Positions 44,752-53,675 of a stretch of DNA of 64,000 bases are shown piece by piece; position 1 is the first letter of the stretch, and the number at the start of each line of letters is the position of its first letter. The stretch is taken from contig NZ_CP136856.1 of the NCBI RefSeq assembly GCF_033807535.1, positions 330,001 through 394,000 on the forward strand. The letters are read 5' to 3'. A program made the translations under genes and the position numbers. The notes beneath the pieces are model-generated. The model was given only the letters and a program-made list of their open reading frames with translations, made no database searches and was not told where the DNA came from. Source of the stretch: Oceanisphaera sp. IT1-181. Its GTDB lineage: Bacteria > Pseudomonadota > Gammaproteobacteria > Enterobacterales > Aeromonadaceae.

Positions 44752-46422
44752 TTACTGAGTACGGTAGCGACTCACTAATTGTTGCAGTTGCGCGGCCAGC
44801 TCGCCTACTTGCAGGCCAACCTCACTGGCAGCCTGAGATCCTGCATCGGTTTGTTGGGCGATGGACACAATTTGATGCACGTTAATGTTAATGCTTTCCG
44901 ATACCTGAGTTTGCTCCTCGGCGGCGCTGGCAATTTGTTCGTTCATGCTATTAATGGTGCTTACCGCGCCGTCGATATCTTGCAATGCCACATCAATGCG
45001 CCGTGCTTCATTGACTGTTTGGCTGCTGCCCTCACGGATCTGCTCAATGGCGTGCACCGCCTGTTGTGCCCCTTGTTGGAGGCGGCTGATCATGGTGTGA
45101 ATTTCTTCGGTGCTGCTCTGGGTTCTGCCCGCAAGCGTACGCACCTCATCGGCCACCACCGCAAAACCACGGCCTTGCTCACCGGCCCGCGCGGCTTCAA
45201 TAGCGGCGTTGAGCGCTAACAAGTTAGTTTGCTCGGCAATGCCACGAATAACATCCAACACAGATCCAATTTGCTCCGAGTCTTTACCAAGACGCTGAAT
45301 AATGTCCACGCCGCTCACGATTTGAGTTTCTAAACCGTCAATCACCTTGATGGTGCCCTGCACCAGTTGTTGCGCCGCAGCCACTTGCTCTTGTGCTAAC
45401 TGCGCCGCTTGTGCAGCTTGCGCTGCACTAGCGGCTACCTCTTGAGCAGTAGCGGACATCTCATTCATGGCGGTGGCCAGTTGATCACTCTCATGATGCT
45501 GTTGGCCGATACCGGTTTTAGTCTCATCCATAAAATGCTGCATCTGAGCGCTGGCCGCTTGCAAAGAATCCGCCGAGTGACGGGTGTTTTGCACCAACAT
45601 ACTCATTTGGTTGGCAAACAGATTAAAGGCGTTGGCGAGGCTGCCCAGTTCATGGCCTTGGCGGTTATTCAAACGTCGGGTGAGATCGCCTTCGCCTTCG
45701 GCTATGTCTTGCATGGTGGACACCGCTTGGCGCAAGGGCGAATGAATACTGCGCACCAACACCAAAGCCGCGCCGGCAATCAGCATAAACAATAAGCTGG
45801 CCGACACGGCAGAGTTAATCAGCCCTTGACGTACCGCAGTAGACAGCTCAGCCTCTAAAATGGTCACAGTGGCTTGCAAGTCATCAATGTAGAAGCCCGC
45901 GCCCAGCATCCAGTCGGTACCGGGAACCGGAGTAATACTGGCCAACTTTGGGGCATTCACTTGGGTATCTGGCTTAGGCCAATTGTATTCAATATAGCCG
46001 CCGCCTTGCTCTGCTAAAGCCACATACTCTTGTACTAAATAGCGGCCATCTGGGCTGGTGGAGTTCAGATAGTTATTGTTTTCGCGGGCCGGATTATCGG
46101 CGCTGACGATTTGGGTTCCTTGAGTGTTATAGACAAAAAAGTAGCCGGTACCCGCATCAAAACGCAGGCCGCGTAAGTGGGCTTTAGTGGCCACAATCTC
46201 ATTGCGTTGCAACAAAGGCGCTATGCCGCTCATTGCCAGCTCCGCATAGTTTGCTAATTGCTGCTTACGGGCATCGTACAGCGACTGATAGAGGCTATCG
46301 CCACTGAGTTTATTAAGGCGCAGTGATTGATTAACGTTAATCCAAGCACTCACTGCTGCCAGCAGTAATAGCGGCAGCAAAGCCAGTAACAGTATTTTTT
46401 GCTTAATAGAGAGTCTATTCAT
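44752..46422 (-). CDS. Methyl-accepting chemotaxis protein with single Cache domain
   Basis: 556 aa from ATG 46422 (a longer in-frame start at 46485 is less likely). N-terminal helix (ILLLALLPLLLLAAVSAW), periplasmic sCache_2-type domain (YFFVYNTQGTQIVSADNPAREN, GGYIEYNWPKP), second helix, HAMP, then a signalling domain with the conserved hairpin tip ...VIRGIAEQTNLLALNAAIEAARAGEQGRGFAVVADEVRTLA. No C-terminal NWETF pentapeptide for CheR/CheB binding. sCache_2 receptors usually sense small organic acids. A palindrome like the purine-gene operator lies 22 nt upstream of the start. Confidence 0.93.
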   Translation of the reverse strand: MNRLSIKQKILLLALLPLLLLAAVSAWINVNQSLRLNKLSGDSLYQSLYDARKQQLANYAELAMSGIAPLLQRNEIVATKAHLRGLRFDAGTGYFFVYNTQGTQIVSADNPARENNNYLNSTSPDGRYLVQEYVALAEQGGGYIEYNWPKPDTQVNAPKLASITPVPGTDWMLGAGFYIDDLQATVTILEAELSTAVRQGLINSAVSASLLFMLIAGAALVLVRSIHSPLRQAVSTMQDIAEGEGDLTRRLNNRQGHELGSLANAFNLFANQMSMLVQNTRHSADSLQAASAQMQHFMDETKTGIGQQHHESDQLATAMNEMSATAQEVAASAAQAAQAAQLAQEQVAAAQQLVQGTIKVIDGLETQIVSGVDIIQRLGKDSEQIGSVLDVIRGIAEQTNLLALNAAIEAARAGEQGRGFAVVADEVRTLAGRTQSSTEEIHTMISRLQQGAQQAVHAIEQIREGSSQTVNEARRIDVALQDIDGAVSTINSMNEQIASAAEEQTQVSESININVHQIVSIAQQTDAGSQAASEVGLQVGELAAQLQQLVSRYRTQ

Positions 46423-46443
46423 CCCTGTACTCGTTATGTTAAT

Positions 46444-46457
46444 GATTGCATACAATC
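46444..46457. promoter_or_regulatory. Near-palindrome GATTGCATACAATC before the chemoreceptor
   Basis: Differs at one base from the ATTGTATACAAT core of the uraH-puuE palindrome. Located just upstream of the chemoreceptor start and of the DUF2797 gene on the other strand. Confidence 0.5.
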
Positions 46458-46501
46458 TTTTATCATTTTGTGACCGATAAGTCATTGGTGTCGATCAGAT
46501 A

Positions 46502-47479
46502 ATGAGTAAATGTAGGGTCATGTCTGGCTCTGAAGTGTCGGTGCAGGTGCCTTGTACCGCCGAGGCTGTTAAAGTTGTCGCAAATTTACCAGCCAGCAGA
46601 GACCACATGAGCCTTATTTCCAACCCGCTTGCTCTCGATTCTCCCCTTGCGGAGACGTCAGAGGCCGCCATAACTGGCACCTTAATTAAAATGCCGGCAC
46701 AACTCGATAACGGCGTCCATTATCAGCTGGCTTTAGGCGAGCACAGAGTCAGCCTTAATGCCCATTTAGGTAAACTGATTACCCTGACCCACACGGGGCA
46801 GATTTTTTGTAATGCCTGTAATCGCAAAACCAATAAGAGTTACGCTCAGGGCCATTGTTTCCCGTGTATGAAGAAGCTGGCGCGCTGTGACATGTGCATT
46901 ATGAAGCCAGAAACCTGCCATTACTTTGCCGGCACCTGCCGCGAGCCAGAATGGGGCGAGCAACACTGCATGGTTGAGCACATTGTTTATTTGGCCAATA
47001 CCTCAGGCTTAAAGGTGGGCATTACCCGCCACACTCAAGTGCCGACCCGCTGGATTGACCAAGGCGCTACTCAGGCGTTGCCTATCTTGCGCGTCGCGAC
47101 CCGTCAATTATCGGGGCTAGTAGAAGTAGCCTTGGCCGAGCTGGTGGCCGATAAAACCAACTGGCGCACTATGCTCAAGGGCGGTGAAGCGGACATCGAC
47201 TTAAAAGCCGAAGCCGCGCGTTTGTTACCTGTCATCCAGCAAAAAATCGACGAGCTGCAGCTCAACTACGGTGCGCAAGCGGTGACGGTATTGGATGAAG
47301 ACGTAGTTAACCTCAGCTATCCAGTGCTGGAATACCCGACCAAGATTGCCAGCCATAACTTCGATAAAAATCCTGAAGTATCCGGTGTTTTGCTCGGCAT
47401 CAAAGGCCAATATCTAATCTTGGATAGCGGGGTGATCAACCTGCGAAAATTCACCGGCTATGAAGTAAGCTTTAGTTAA
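46502..47479 (+). CDS. DUF2797 zinc-finger protein
   Basis: 325 aa as drawn; the true start may be ATG 46607 (MSLISNPL), since the first 35 residues look unconserved. Zinc-finger-like cysteines: CNACNRK, GHCFPCM, CDMCIMKPETCHY and TCREPEWGEQHC. Followed by a GIY-YIG-like segment (HIVYLANTSGLKVGITRHTQVPTRWIDQGA). DUF2797 proteins are widespread in gammaproteobacteria; function not established. Nucleic-acid binding is plausible from the two motifs but is inference. Gene overlaps the chemoreceptor promoter region. Confidence 0.78.
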   Translation: MSKCRVMSGSEVSVQVPCTAEAVKVVANLPASRDHMSLISNPLALDSPLAETSEAAITGTLIKMPAQLDNGVHYQLALGEHRVSLNAHLGKLITLTHTGQIFCNACNRKTNKSYAQGHCFPCMKKLARCDMCIMKPETCHYFAGTCREPEWGEQHCMVEHIVYLANTSGLKVGITRHTQVPTRWIDQGATQALPILRVATRQLSGLVEVALAELVADKTNWRTMLKGGEADIDLKAEAARLLPVIQQKIDELQLNYGAQAVTVLDEDVVNLSYPVLEYPTKIASHNFDKNPEVSGVLLGIKGQYLILDSGVINLRKFTGYEVSFS

Positions 47480-47577
47480 GCGTAGGAAGCACTGCGTACG
47501 TATTACACCGTTTAACTGCAAATCTTAGTCGGGCGCTTTAAGATCCAGTAGCCGCAGGGCAGAGCACTAAGCTTAAG

Positions 47578-47608
47578 AAAAACCCGAGCCTGCAAGTTCG
47601 GGTTTTTT
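47578..47608. terminator. Bidirectional terminator
   Basis: AAAAACCCGA / TCGGGTTTTTT with a 10-nt loop, between convergent DUF2797 (+) and FMN reductase (-) genes. Confidence 0.85.
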
Positions 47609-47677
47609 ATATTCGGTGTGTTCTTGCATTGTTACGACGCTAGCGAAAGGGGGCGCTGCTAGTAGCCTTACCTTTTT

Positions 47678-48346
47678 TTAACTCGAGCTTGGCGCATTGC
47701 GCTGGGCCGGATTGCGCGTAAAAGCGCCGGGCTTAAGATTACTGCCCTCGCTTTGGTCATACTGCTTAGCGGCACTGGCCCACCAAGTTAACTGACTAAA
47801 AGTACGACTAAAATATCCGTCCCAATCGCTGGCATTCACACCTGCTAAATACGAGCCCTCGGTGTTTAGTACCTCTTGCGCTTTTGGCAGATGGATCATG
47901 GCGGACACCGGTAAACAGCCCAGCTCCGATAAGAAGCTGCGCATATTAATGGCTGCGCGCACACCACCCCATTGTCCCGCCGAATAAGTGACGATGGCGG
48001 ACGGTTTATAGGAAAACAGCGAGCTACCAAAGTGATTCAATAAGTTGGCTAAAGCGGGGCTCATGCTGTGATTGTATTCTGGACTCACCATCACAAACCC
48101 GTCCGCCGCCTTAATCAACTCTGCCAGTTGCTGCAATGGCTCAGGTGCGGTGCCTGCTTTATAGGAGAAGAAGGGTTTGAAGCTCGCGCCTAGGTCATAA
48201 TCCAGCGGATCAATCACAGTGACCTTATGCTGCTGAGCCGATAATTGTTGTGCACAGCATAAGGCCACCCGTTGGCCTAATCGCGTCGGAGCGGGCGGGC
48301 CACTAATGCGTACCGAGCCTAAAAATACCAAGATATTTAATGTCAT
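47678..48346 (-). CDS. NAD(P)H-dependent FMN reductase family protein
   Basis: 222 aa. Flavodoxin-like FMN_red domain: ILVFLGSVRISGPPAPTRLGQRVA (phosphate loop), FVMVSPEYNHSMSPALANLLNHFG (flavin contact) and VTYSAGQWGGVRAAINMRSFLSELG. Family members reduce quinones, azo dyes or chromate; substrate not readable. Single gene. Confidence 0.88.
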   Translation of the reverse strand: MTLNILVFLGSVRISGPPAPTRLGQRVALCCAQQLSAQQHKVTVIDPLDYDLGASFKPFFSYKAGTAPEPLQQLAELIKAADGFVMVSPEYNHSMSPALANLLNHFGSSLFSYKPSAIVTYSAGQWGGVRAAINMRSFLSELGCLPVSAMIHLPKAQEVLNTEGSYLAGVNASDWDGYFSRTFSQLTWWASAAKQYDQSEGSNLKPGAFTRNPAQRNAPSSS

Positions 48347-48420
48347 TACATCCTCATCTTTTTGCTAATGTGGGTCGTGCCGCGCGGGTCCGTTTAAGAT
48401 GACGGCCGTTATTTACCAAG

Positions 48421-48436
48421 ATGACAGGAATGTCAT
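48421..48436 (+). promoter_or_regulatory. Inverted repeat upstream of the repeat-protein gene
   Basis: ATGACA-GGAA-TGTCAT, perfect 6-bp arms, about 80 nt before the secreted repeat-protein gene; aagatgac occurs once more just upstream. Candidate operator, regulator unknown. Confidence 0.45.
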
Positions 48437-48517
48437 TTAGCTGTCAGCTTCTCGTCAGTGTGACCTTGGTATGCTGTGTCTATCAATCGGACAGGCCGGT
48501 CATCTAGGACACACATC

Positions 48518-48928
48518 ATGTTGAAAACCACCTCACTGCTTATTATTGCCGCCACCAGTTTATTGTCTGCTCAAGCCGCGTTCGCCAGTACAGAACCAGC
48601 CAGTACAGCAACAACAAGTACCGGCGTCTGCTTTAACGTCATGAGCCAAGGTACTGATGGCGTAGACCGCTTCCAAGCAAAAATGGCAAAGCTCCAAGCA
48701 GAGCGCGCCGGCATTAGTACCGCAGACTGTGTGCCTGCCAAAATCTATCTTAATGTTGGCAGCAACGGCACCGAAGGGGTGGATCACTTTCAAGAAAAGT
48801 TTGTGTCATTGCAGTTAGAGGACAACGCGCACGCCACTCCTGCGACTGTGAGCTTGAACATGGCCAGCAATGGCACCGACGGTGTAGACCGCTTCGACAG
48901 CCGCATGCGTCAACTGGCTACTCAATAA
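48518..48928 (+). CDS. Small secreted protein with three copies of an N-x-x-S-x-G-T-D/E-G-V-D motif
   Basis: 136 aa from ATG 48518 (agga upstream; an in-frame start at 48476 would bury the signal peptide). Sec signal peptide MLKTTSLLIIAATSLLSAQAAFA, cleavage after residue 23. The mature part is three near-copies of about 22 residues starting at about 38, 77 and 112: each has (F/L)N(V/M)-x-S-(Q/N)-GT-(D/E)-GVD-(R/H)-F-x-x-(K/R)-(M/F)-x-x-L. Linkers vary in length (17 and 13 residues). Cys38 and Cys71 could form a disulfide. Not a family I recognise. Monocistronic with its own terminator. Periplasmic or secreted; function unknown. Confidence 0.8.
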   Translation: MLKTTSLLIIAATSLLSAQAAFASTEPASTATTSTGVCFNVMSQGTDGVDRFQAKMAKLQAERAGISTADCVPAKIYLNVGSNGTEGVDHFQEKFVSLQLEDNAHATPATVSLNMASNGTDGVDRFDSRMRQLATQ

Positions 48929-48982
48929 TTGCCATTTATTTAAGTAGCGCTTTATAGGTTTAAGCAAAAAGGTGAGCCTATT

Positions 48983-49022
48983 AAAATGCCGCCTGTGAAT
49001 CACTTCACAGGCGGCATTTTTG
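48983..49022. terminator. Terminator between the repeat-protein gene and the helicase gene
   Basis: AATGCCGCCTGTGAA / TTCACAGGCGGCATT with TCAC loop, T-tract on the plus strand and A-run on the left, so usable in both directions. Confidence 0.9.
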
Positions 49023-49071
49023 TGTGCGGTTAATCCTTATTAAAACCTAAGGATATTAACGCCAACAGCTA

Positions 49072-50466
49072 TTAACGAGAATGCTGCTGTGCACGCTTAC
49101 CGCGTAATTTCTTCTTTTTGGGGCCCGTTTCTTGAGGCTTTTGGTTCTTTTTATAATGGACCGGCTTAGCCGCTACTTTGTGCTCAGTTTCGCCAGTTGG
49201 GCGGGCGCGGCGTGGCTTGCCTTTAGGCTGGCTGTCGCCGGAGTTAACGAGCTCAATGGTCGTTTCACTGGCACGGTTAGAACGGCCACTGATCACCTTG
49301 CGCGACAAGCTCTTCAGCAAAGAGGCGCGGCTGGTTACTTCAAAACCTGGCTTGATGATGCGTTGGATCTCGCCACCAATCAGTTTTTGAATGCGCTCTA
49401 ACGATTGCTCTTCTTCACGGCTCACAAACGAGATTGCGGTGCCGGTGGCGCCGGCACGACCGGTACGACCAATGCGGTGTACGTAGTCTTCAGCTAAGTA
49501 CGGCAGGTTAAAGTTCACCACATAATCCAAGCCTTGAATATCCAAGCCACGGGCGGCCACTTCGGTGGCAATCAGCACCTGGATCTTGGCGGCTTTAAAG
49601 TCGGCAATGGCGCGGCGGCGTGAGCCTTGGCTCTTATCGCCATGACACACGGCGGCTTCTACCTTGGTCTTCTTCAAGCCCTCTAATAAGCGATCTGCCT
49701 GTTCCTTGGTGCTGGTAAATACCAATACCTGAAACCAGTTGTGCTCGGCCAATAGCGTTTCAAACAGCTCAATCTTACGGCTTTCTTCTACCGGATACAG
49801 AGTGTGGGTGACGGTCTCAGCAGTACTGTTGATTTTAGTCACACGAATTTGCTGATGATCATGCAAAATTTTATGGGACAGCTCATTTACCGCAGGAGAA
49901 GTAGTAGCAGAGAACAACAAAGTTTGGCGATTTTTAGCGGTCAGTTGCATCAATTTCAGCACATCATTGATAAAGCCCATATCTAACATACGGTCTGCTT
50001 CATCGAGCACCACAAACTCCACATCACTTAAGGCGAGATTGCCGAGCGTCATATGCTCTAACAAACGCCCTGGGGTGCTTATTACTATATCAACGCCGGC
50101 TTTTAGCTTATTAGCTTGGCCACCCATTTTTACGCCACCGTAAAGTGCAGTCACACTGATCGGCAAAAACTGGGCATAGGCGCTAATAGAATCGCCAAGC
50201 TGCTCGGCTAATTCACGAGTCGGCGTTAAAATAAGCGTGCGCGGGCGATAGGCGACCGTGTCTTTGGGCTTGTCCAGCATGCGCTGCAATACGGGAATGG
50301 CAAAGGCGGCGGTTTTACCGGTACCGGTTTGCGCGGTCACTTGTAAGTCTTTACCCCGACGCGCCGGCACTATGGCCTGCTCTTGTACGGGTGTCATAGC
50401 ACTGTAGCCACAGGCAACCAGAGCGCGTTGCAGATCGGGGGCTAAATCTAAAGATGAAAATTGCAT
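49072..50466 (-). CDS. DEAD-box ATP-dependent RNA helicase, RhlE-like
   Basis: 464 aa. All helicase motifs present: Q motif (YSAMTPVQEQAI), I AQTGTGKT, Ia PTRELAEQ, II LDEADRMLD, III FSATTS, IV LVFTSTKEQ, V ATEVAARGLD, VI HRIGRTGRAG. A basic low-complexity C-terminal tail (RRARPTGETEHK...KKKKLRGKRAQQ) probably binds RNA. Closest in style to RhlE; RhlE-type helicases act in ribosome assembly and RNA decay. Single gene. Confidence 0.93.
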   Translation of the reverse strand: MQFSSLDLAPDLQRALVACGYSAMTPVQEQAIVPARRGKDLQVTAQTGTGKTAAFAIPVLQRMLDKPKDTVAYRPRTLILTPTRELAEQLGDSISAYAQFLPISVTALYGGVKMGGQANKLKAGVDIVISTPGRLLEHMTLGNLALSDVEFVVLDEADRMLDMGFINDVLKLMQLTAKNRQTLLFSATTSPAVNELSHKILHDHQQIRVTKINSTAETVTHTLYPVEESRKIELFETLLAEHNWFQVLVFTSTKEQADRLLEGLKKTKVEAAVCHGDKSQGSRRRAIADFKAAKIQVLIATEVAARGLDIQGLDYVVNFNLPYLAEDYVHRIGRTGRAGATGTAISFVSREEEQSLERIQKLIGGEIQRIIKPGFEVTSRASLLKSLSRKVISGRSNRASETTIELVNSGDSQPKGKPRRARPTGETEHKVAAKPVHYKKNQKPQETGPKKKKLRGKRAQQHSR

Positions 50467-50859
50467 AAGAGATCCTCTGTAGAGTAGCTACAGTCAAAAA
50501 ACGAGGCCAGAATATACAGTATTTTGCAGCTATAAGAGAGGTTTGATTACACTTTTGACTGAATTTTGTGCAGTTTAACGCTTGTATCATCAATAATAGT
50601 GAATTTCAGCACTAATAGACCTGCCAAAGCAAATAATGGCGGCGGCCTAGTTGCTTGCTGCCCAGCTTATTACGAGTAGCTAACAACCTTAACTGCCGAT
50701 GGCGTATCGAAAAAAGGGTGTCAGTAACTCAGGGGCGACGCATGATCAGTTTTTGCCCAACCTGATCAAGCTTCAATCGGCCAAACAGCAAGATGAACGG
50801 TTGGCCCTGTCTCCTTCGCCATAAGAGAGTAAATAGTGGCGATCTTGACCAACCTTGCT

Positions 50860-51290
50860 TTGTTATGGCCCAAAAACCCTTGCGCGATTATCTCGAAACG
50901 CTCCCAGACCTACGTCTGTCGGCGAAGTGCTCGCATGTATTATCAGAAATCGTTCTCATGGAGACGTGCTATGATGTGCGGATTCGACACTTGGAGTGAG
51001 ATAACCTTGTTTGCCAAAGAGCGAGAGCAATTGGCGGTTTAAGACAATCAACCCACACTCAATGCCGAGCATCAGGCCCGATTTCAAGCATACAGGGACA
51101 GTACCATAACTGATGAACCGAGCCTCGGCTTCAGCGAACAGTTTGACGCTCAGCACGGTCGGAAAGAACATCGGCGATGCTCAGTGATGGCGGTTGAGAA
51201 ACACACGCCGATTTGCCAAACATGGGAAATCAAGGCCTCCCAGATACGGGGGATCCTGTCTTCTCGGTTAAAGCCGAAGCGATGACTCAG
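50860..51290 (+). pseudogene. Remnant of an ISAs1-family transposase
   Basis: Three pieces in different frames read as one decayed protein: LRDYLETLPDLRLSAKCSHVLSEIVLMETC (about 50877-50966), then MMCGFDTWSEITLFAKEREQ (about 50970-51034), then TDEPSLGFSEQFDAQHGRKEHRRCSVMAVEK (about 51100-51200). These match the N-terminal and middle parts of ISAs1/H-repeat transposases (…LxDILVIALCAVxCGADxWxEIxxFxKxK…, HGRxExRR). At least one frameshift and internal deletions; the catalytic C-terminus is missing. The surrounding 50467-51579 holds nothing else recognisable. Confidence 0.7.
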
Positions 51291-51579
51291 CCAAGCGGTA
51301 AGGAACACCACCACCGCCAGCAGCGGGATATTTTAGGCAGTGTTCCGCTTTCTTTATTTTAAATAACGCAATAAAATAACCAAGTACAGTAGGGCGGGAG
51401 CACGCTTCTAAAATGGCTGCTTTATAGCCAAAATCTGCGTTCCTACGCGAAACTATCACCACTTCGTTTTAAATGTGCACGAAATTTTACGTACTAACGC
51501 CAAAAGGATAAACTTTAGGCAAAGTATGCTCCGCCCTGCCAAGTACAGTGGACAATATGAATATTATGGGAGTTGCTTT

Positions 51580-51924
51580 TTGTACTATTTACTCAAGGTT
51601 GTTCTGACAGCAGTGTTGGTTGTAACGATATCTGAGATCGCTAAACGAAGTACGTTGTTCGCAGCAGTATTGACGTCTATCCCAACAATGTCAGTATTTG
51701 CGTTTATCTGGCTCTATATCGACACTAAGGATGTAGAAAAAGTCAGTGCGTTATCTGTAAGTATCTTTTGGCTTGTATTTCCGGCATTGGCTTTATTTAT
51801 TGCTTTGCCACTGTTATTAAAACAGGGATTAAATTTCTATCTGAGCTTAGGGCTCTCAATGGGTATTACTGTAGCCTGCTATGGGCTAATGATTTTTGCC
51901 CTGAAATATTACAACATCAATTAA
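51580..51924 (+). CDS. DUF3147 family membrane protein
   Basis: 114 aa from a TTG at 51580 (GGGAG 8 nt upstream), giving (M)YYLLKVVLTAVLVVTISEIAKRSTLFAAVLTSIP, the normal N-terminus of this family; the longer reading from 51475 has 35 unconserved residues. Four membrane helices fill the protein. SEIAKRSTLFAA and WLYIDTKDVEKVSALSVSIFWLV are family hallmarks. Function unknown. Isolated gene between transposase debris and an empty stretch. Confidence 0.75.
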   Translation: MYYLLKVVLTAVLVVTISEIAKRSTLFAAVLTSIPTMSVFAFIWLYIDTKDVEKVSALSVSIFWLVFPALALFIALPLLLKQGLNFYLSLGLSMGITVACYGLMIFALKYYNIN

Positions 51925-52399
51925 TCAAACATGTGCTACAACCTATAATATCAATGGCTGCTTAGGGGCATTCATAGACATAGATTTAAGAAATAACAAT
52001 CAGAAATAGATAGGAAAAATCTTCAATTGTCAGGGTGAGAGCCTGAATATATTGTTAAATCATACTAAGAACATTCTGTTCACCTCTTACCCAAGACATC
52101 AGCGTTCAAAAAACAAACACTTCGAGGGGTTAGTATTATCCCAGACAAAACAAGGGCTCGATCGAAGCTATCTGTGTGGGCTGTCAGTATGTAATATCGG
52201 TTTACTTTTGTTCAATCAAGCACCCGTGAGCAAACGCTTATTGTTCATAAAACGATCATGCGTCGCCCCTGGTCAATAACCCATCGTATTAGATGTTAGA
52301 TACTTGAGTCATGCAGACGGCTCTAATCGCATCTGTGCCTAAAAACACTTACACTGCGCTACGTTTTTTCGCTTCTGCTTTCTTCATTCGTAGGTTTAC
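51925..52399. other. Gene-poor AT-rich stretch before rlmA
   Basis: Several short ORFs in different frames; none has a ribosome site plus recognisable protein. No repeats or terminators stand out. Probably decayed sequence continuing the transposon-scarred area to the left. Confidence 0.4.
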
Positions 52400-53230
52400 A
52401 TGTCTTATCAATGCCCGCTTTGTCACCATGCTCTTACTGCCCGTGAGGGTGGTCTTGAATGTGAAAATAACCATCAATTTGACCGCGCTAAAGAAGGCTA
52501 CGTTAACTTGATGCCCGTGCAGCATAAACGCTCAAAGGAGCCGGGTGATAATGTCGACATGATGCAAGCACGGCGCCGATTTTTAGCGTCCGATCAGTAT
52601 CATAACCTGCGTGAAGCTGTGACAGAACTGTGTATAAAGTACACGGAAAACACCCCGCGACAAATCTTAGACATCGGCTGTGGCGAAGGCTATTACACCG
52701 CTTATGTTGCCGAAAAACTGGCCGCGCTTTCCAGCTGTACCACTTGCTATGGATTAGACATTTCCAAAGTGGCCATTCGCTATGCGGCCAAGCGCTACAC
52801 TTCGCAACACATGCAATTTTGTGTGGCCTCCAGCCAGCGCTTACCCTTTGCCGATCACAGCTTAGACGCCGTAGTACGCATTTATGCCCCTTGCGAAGCC
52901 TCCGAATTAGCGCGCGTATTAACCGCCGCCGGCGTGATTATTACCGTCACTCCCGCCGCACGTCATCTCTATCAACTGAAAGAGCTAATTTACGATAACG
53001 TGCACCTGCACGACGAAGCCGCAGAAACCATCGATGGTTTCGAGCTAGTAGAAGAAGCCAAGTTAAATTACGACATGACCTTAACCGGCGAACAAGCAGA
53101 CGATTTATTACAAATGACGCCCTTAGCCTGGAAAGCCCAAGCCGAGCTGCGTACCCAATTACAAGCCGCCACTCAGCTCATGTTTGAGGCGGACTTTATG
53201 CTGCGCGTATATAAAAGAGTGACGAGTTAA
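52400..53230 (+). CDS. rlmA: 23S rRNA (guanine-N1)-methyltransferase RlmA
   Basis: 276 aa. N-terminal zinc finger (CPLCHHAL...LECENNHQFDRAKEGYVNLMPVQHKRSKEPGDN), then a Rossmann methyltransferase with SAM motif LDIGCGEGYYTAYVA and GLDISKVAIRYAAKRY. The finger plus the GDNxxMMxARRxFL segment are typical of RlmA(I), which methylates G745 in 23S helix 35. Single gene. Confidence 0.92.
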   Translation: MSYQCPLCHHALTAREGGLECENNHQFDRAKEGYVNLMPVQHKRSKEPGDNVDMMQARRRFLASDQYHNLREAVTELCIKYTENTPRQILDIGCGEGYYTAYVAEKLAALSSCTTCYGLDISKVAIRYAAKRYTSQHMQFCVASSQRLPFADHSLDAVVRIYAPCEASELARVLTAAGVIITVTPAARHLYQLKELIYDNVHLHDEAAETIDGFELVEEAKLNYDMTLTGEQADDLLQMTPLAWKAQAELRTQLQAATQLMFEADFMLRVYKRVTS

Positions 53231-53470
53231 TACAAAGCCGTGTAGAACAGTATCGACATTTCCGTTGACTGAAACAAACATAGGTAAACCTGTAAGAGTA
53301 CGAGGACCGACCTTAAACGCATCAATACGACAACACAAAGGCACCAGCAAATCGTGCCTAACTAAGACTGATTAAGGTGTAAGGAGCTGGGCGAGTAGTC
53401 GTTGATGGGCAATTATCTAACTAGGATTTACTGTCGTTCTCCCCGAAGTATCCCTAAAGCGGCACACACG
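53231..53470. other. Gap after rlmA
   Basis: No gene, repeat or RNA recognised. Confidence 0.35.
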
Positions 53471-53472
53471 AA

Positions 53473-53503
53473 AAGGGCTAGCAGATGTTATCTGCTAGCC
53501 CTT
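53473..53503. terminator. Long perfect hairpin
   Basis: AAGGGCTAGCAGAT / ATCTGCTAGCCCTT with a 3-nt loop. Only a moderate T-content downstream (ctgtatttgtt). Probably terminates rlmA-side transcripts. Confidence 0.7.
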
Positions 53504-53618
53504 CTGTATTTGTTGGGCCTCCCTCGCTTGAACTGGGGGCTTCATGATTATGCTAGGTGAAGTCAGTCTTAATCGGTATTTTCTCTCATGATTGCAGCTC
53601 TAAGGCCCTTGATGAGTG

Positions 53619-53654
53619 CCAGGTGCCACCGCCAGTTTGGCTGATGGCACCTGG
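53619..53654. terminator. Hairpin at the 3' end of amt
   Basis: CCAGGTGCCA / TGGCACCTGG with an inner GCCA/TGGC stem, 22 nt past the amt stop. Lacks a T-tract on the minus strand; may be a Rho-independent terminator of poor quality or a 3' stabilising hairpin. Confidence 0.55.
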
Positions 53655-53675
53655 CCAGATAATCACCCACAAATA

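Noticed and set aside
44682..44885. 67-aa plus-strand frame overlapping the chemoreceptor 3' end
   Set aside because: Antisense to the conserved signalling-domain gene and without ribosome site or similarity.
52052..52279. 75-aa reading frame before rlmA
   Set aside because: No ribosome site and no recognisable sequence; left as part of the gene-poor stretch.
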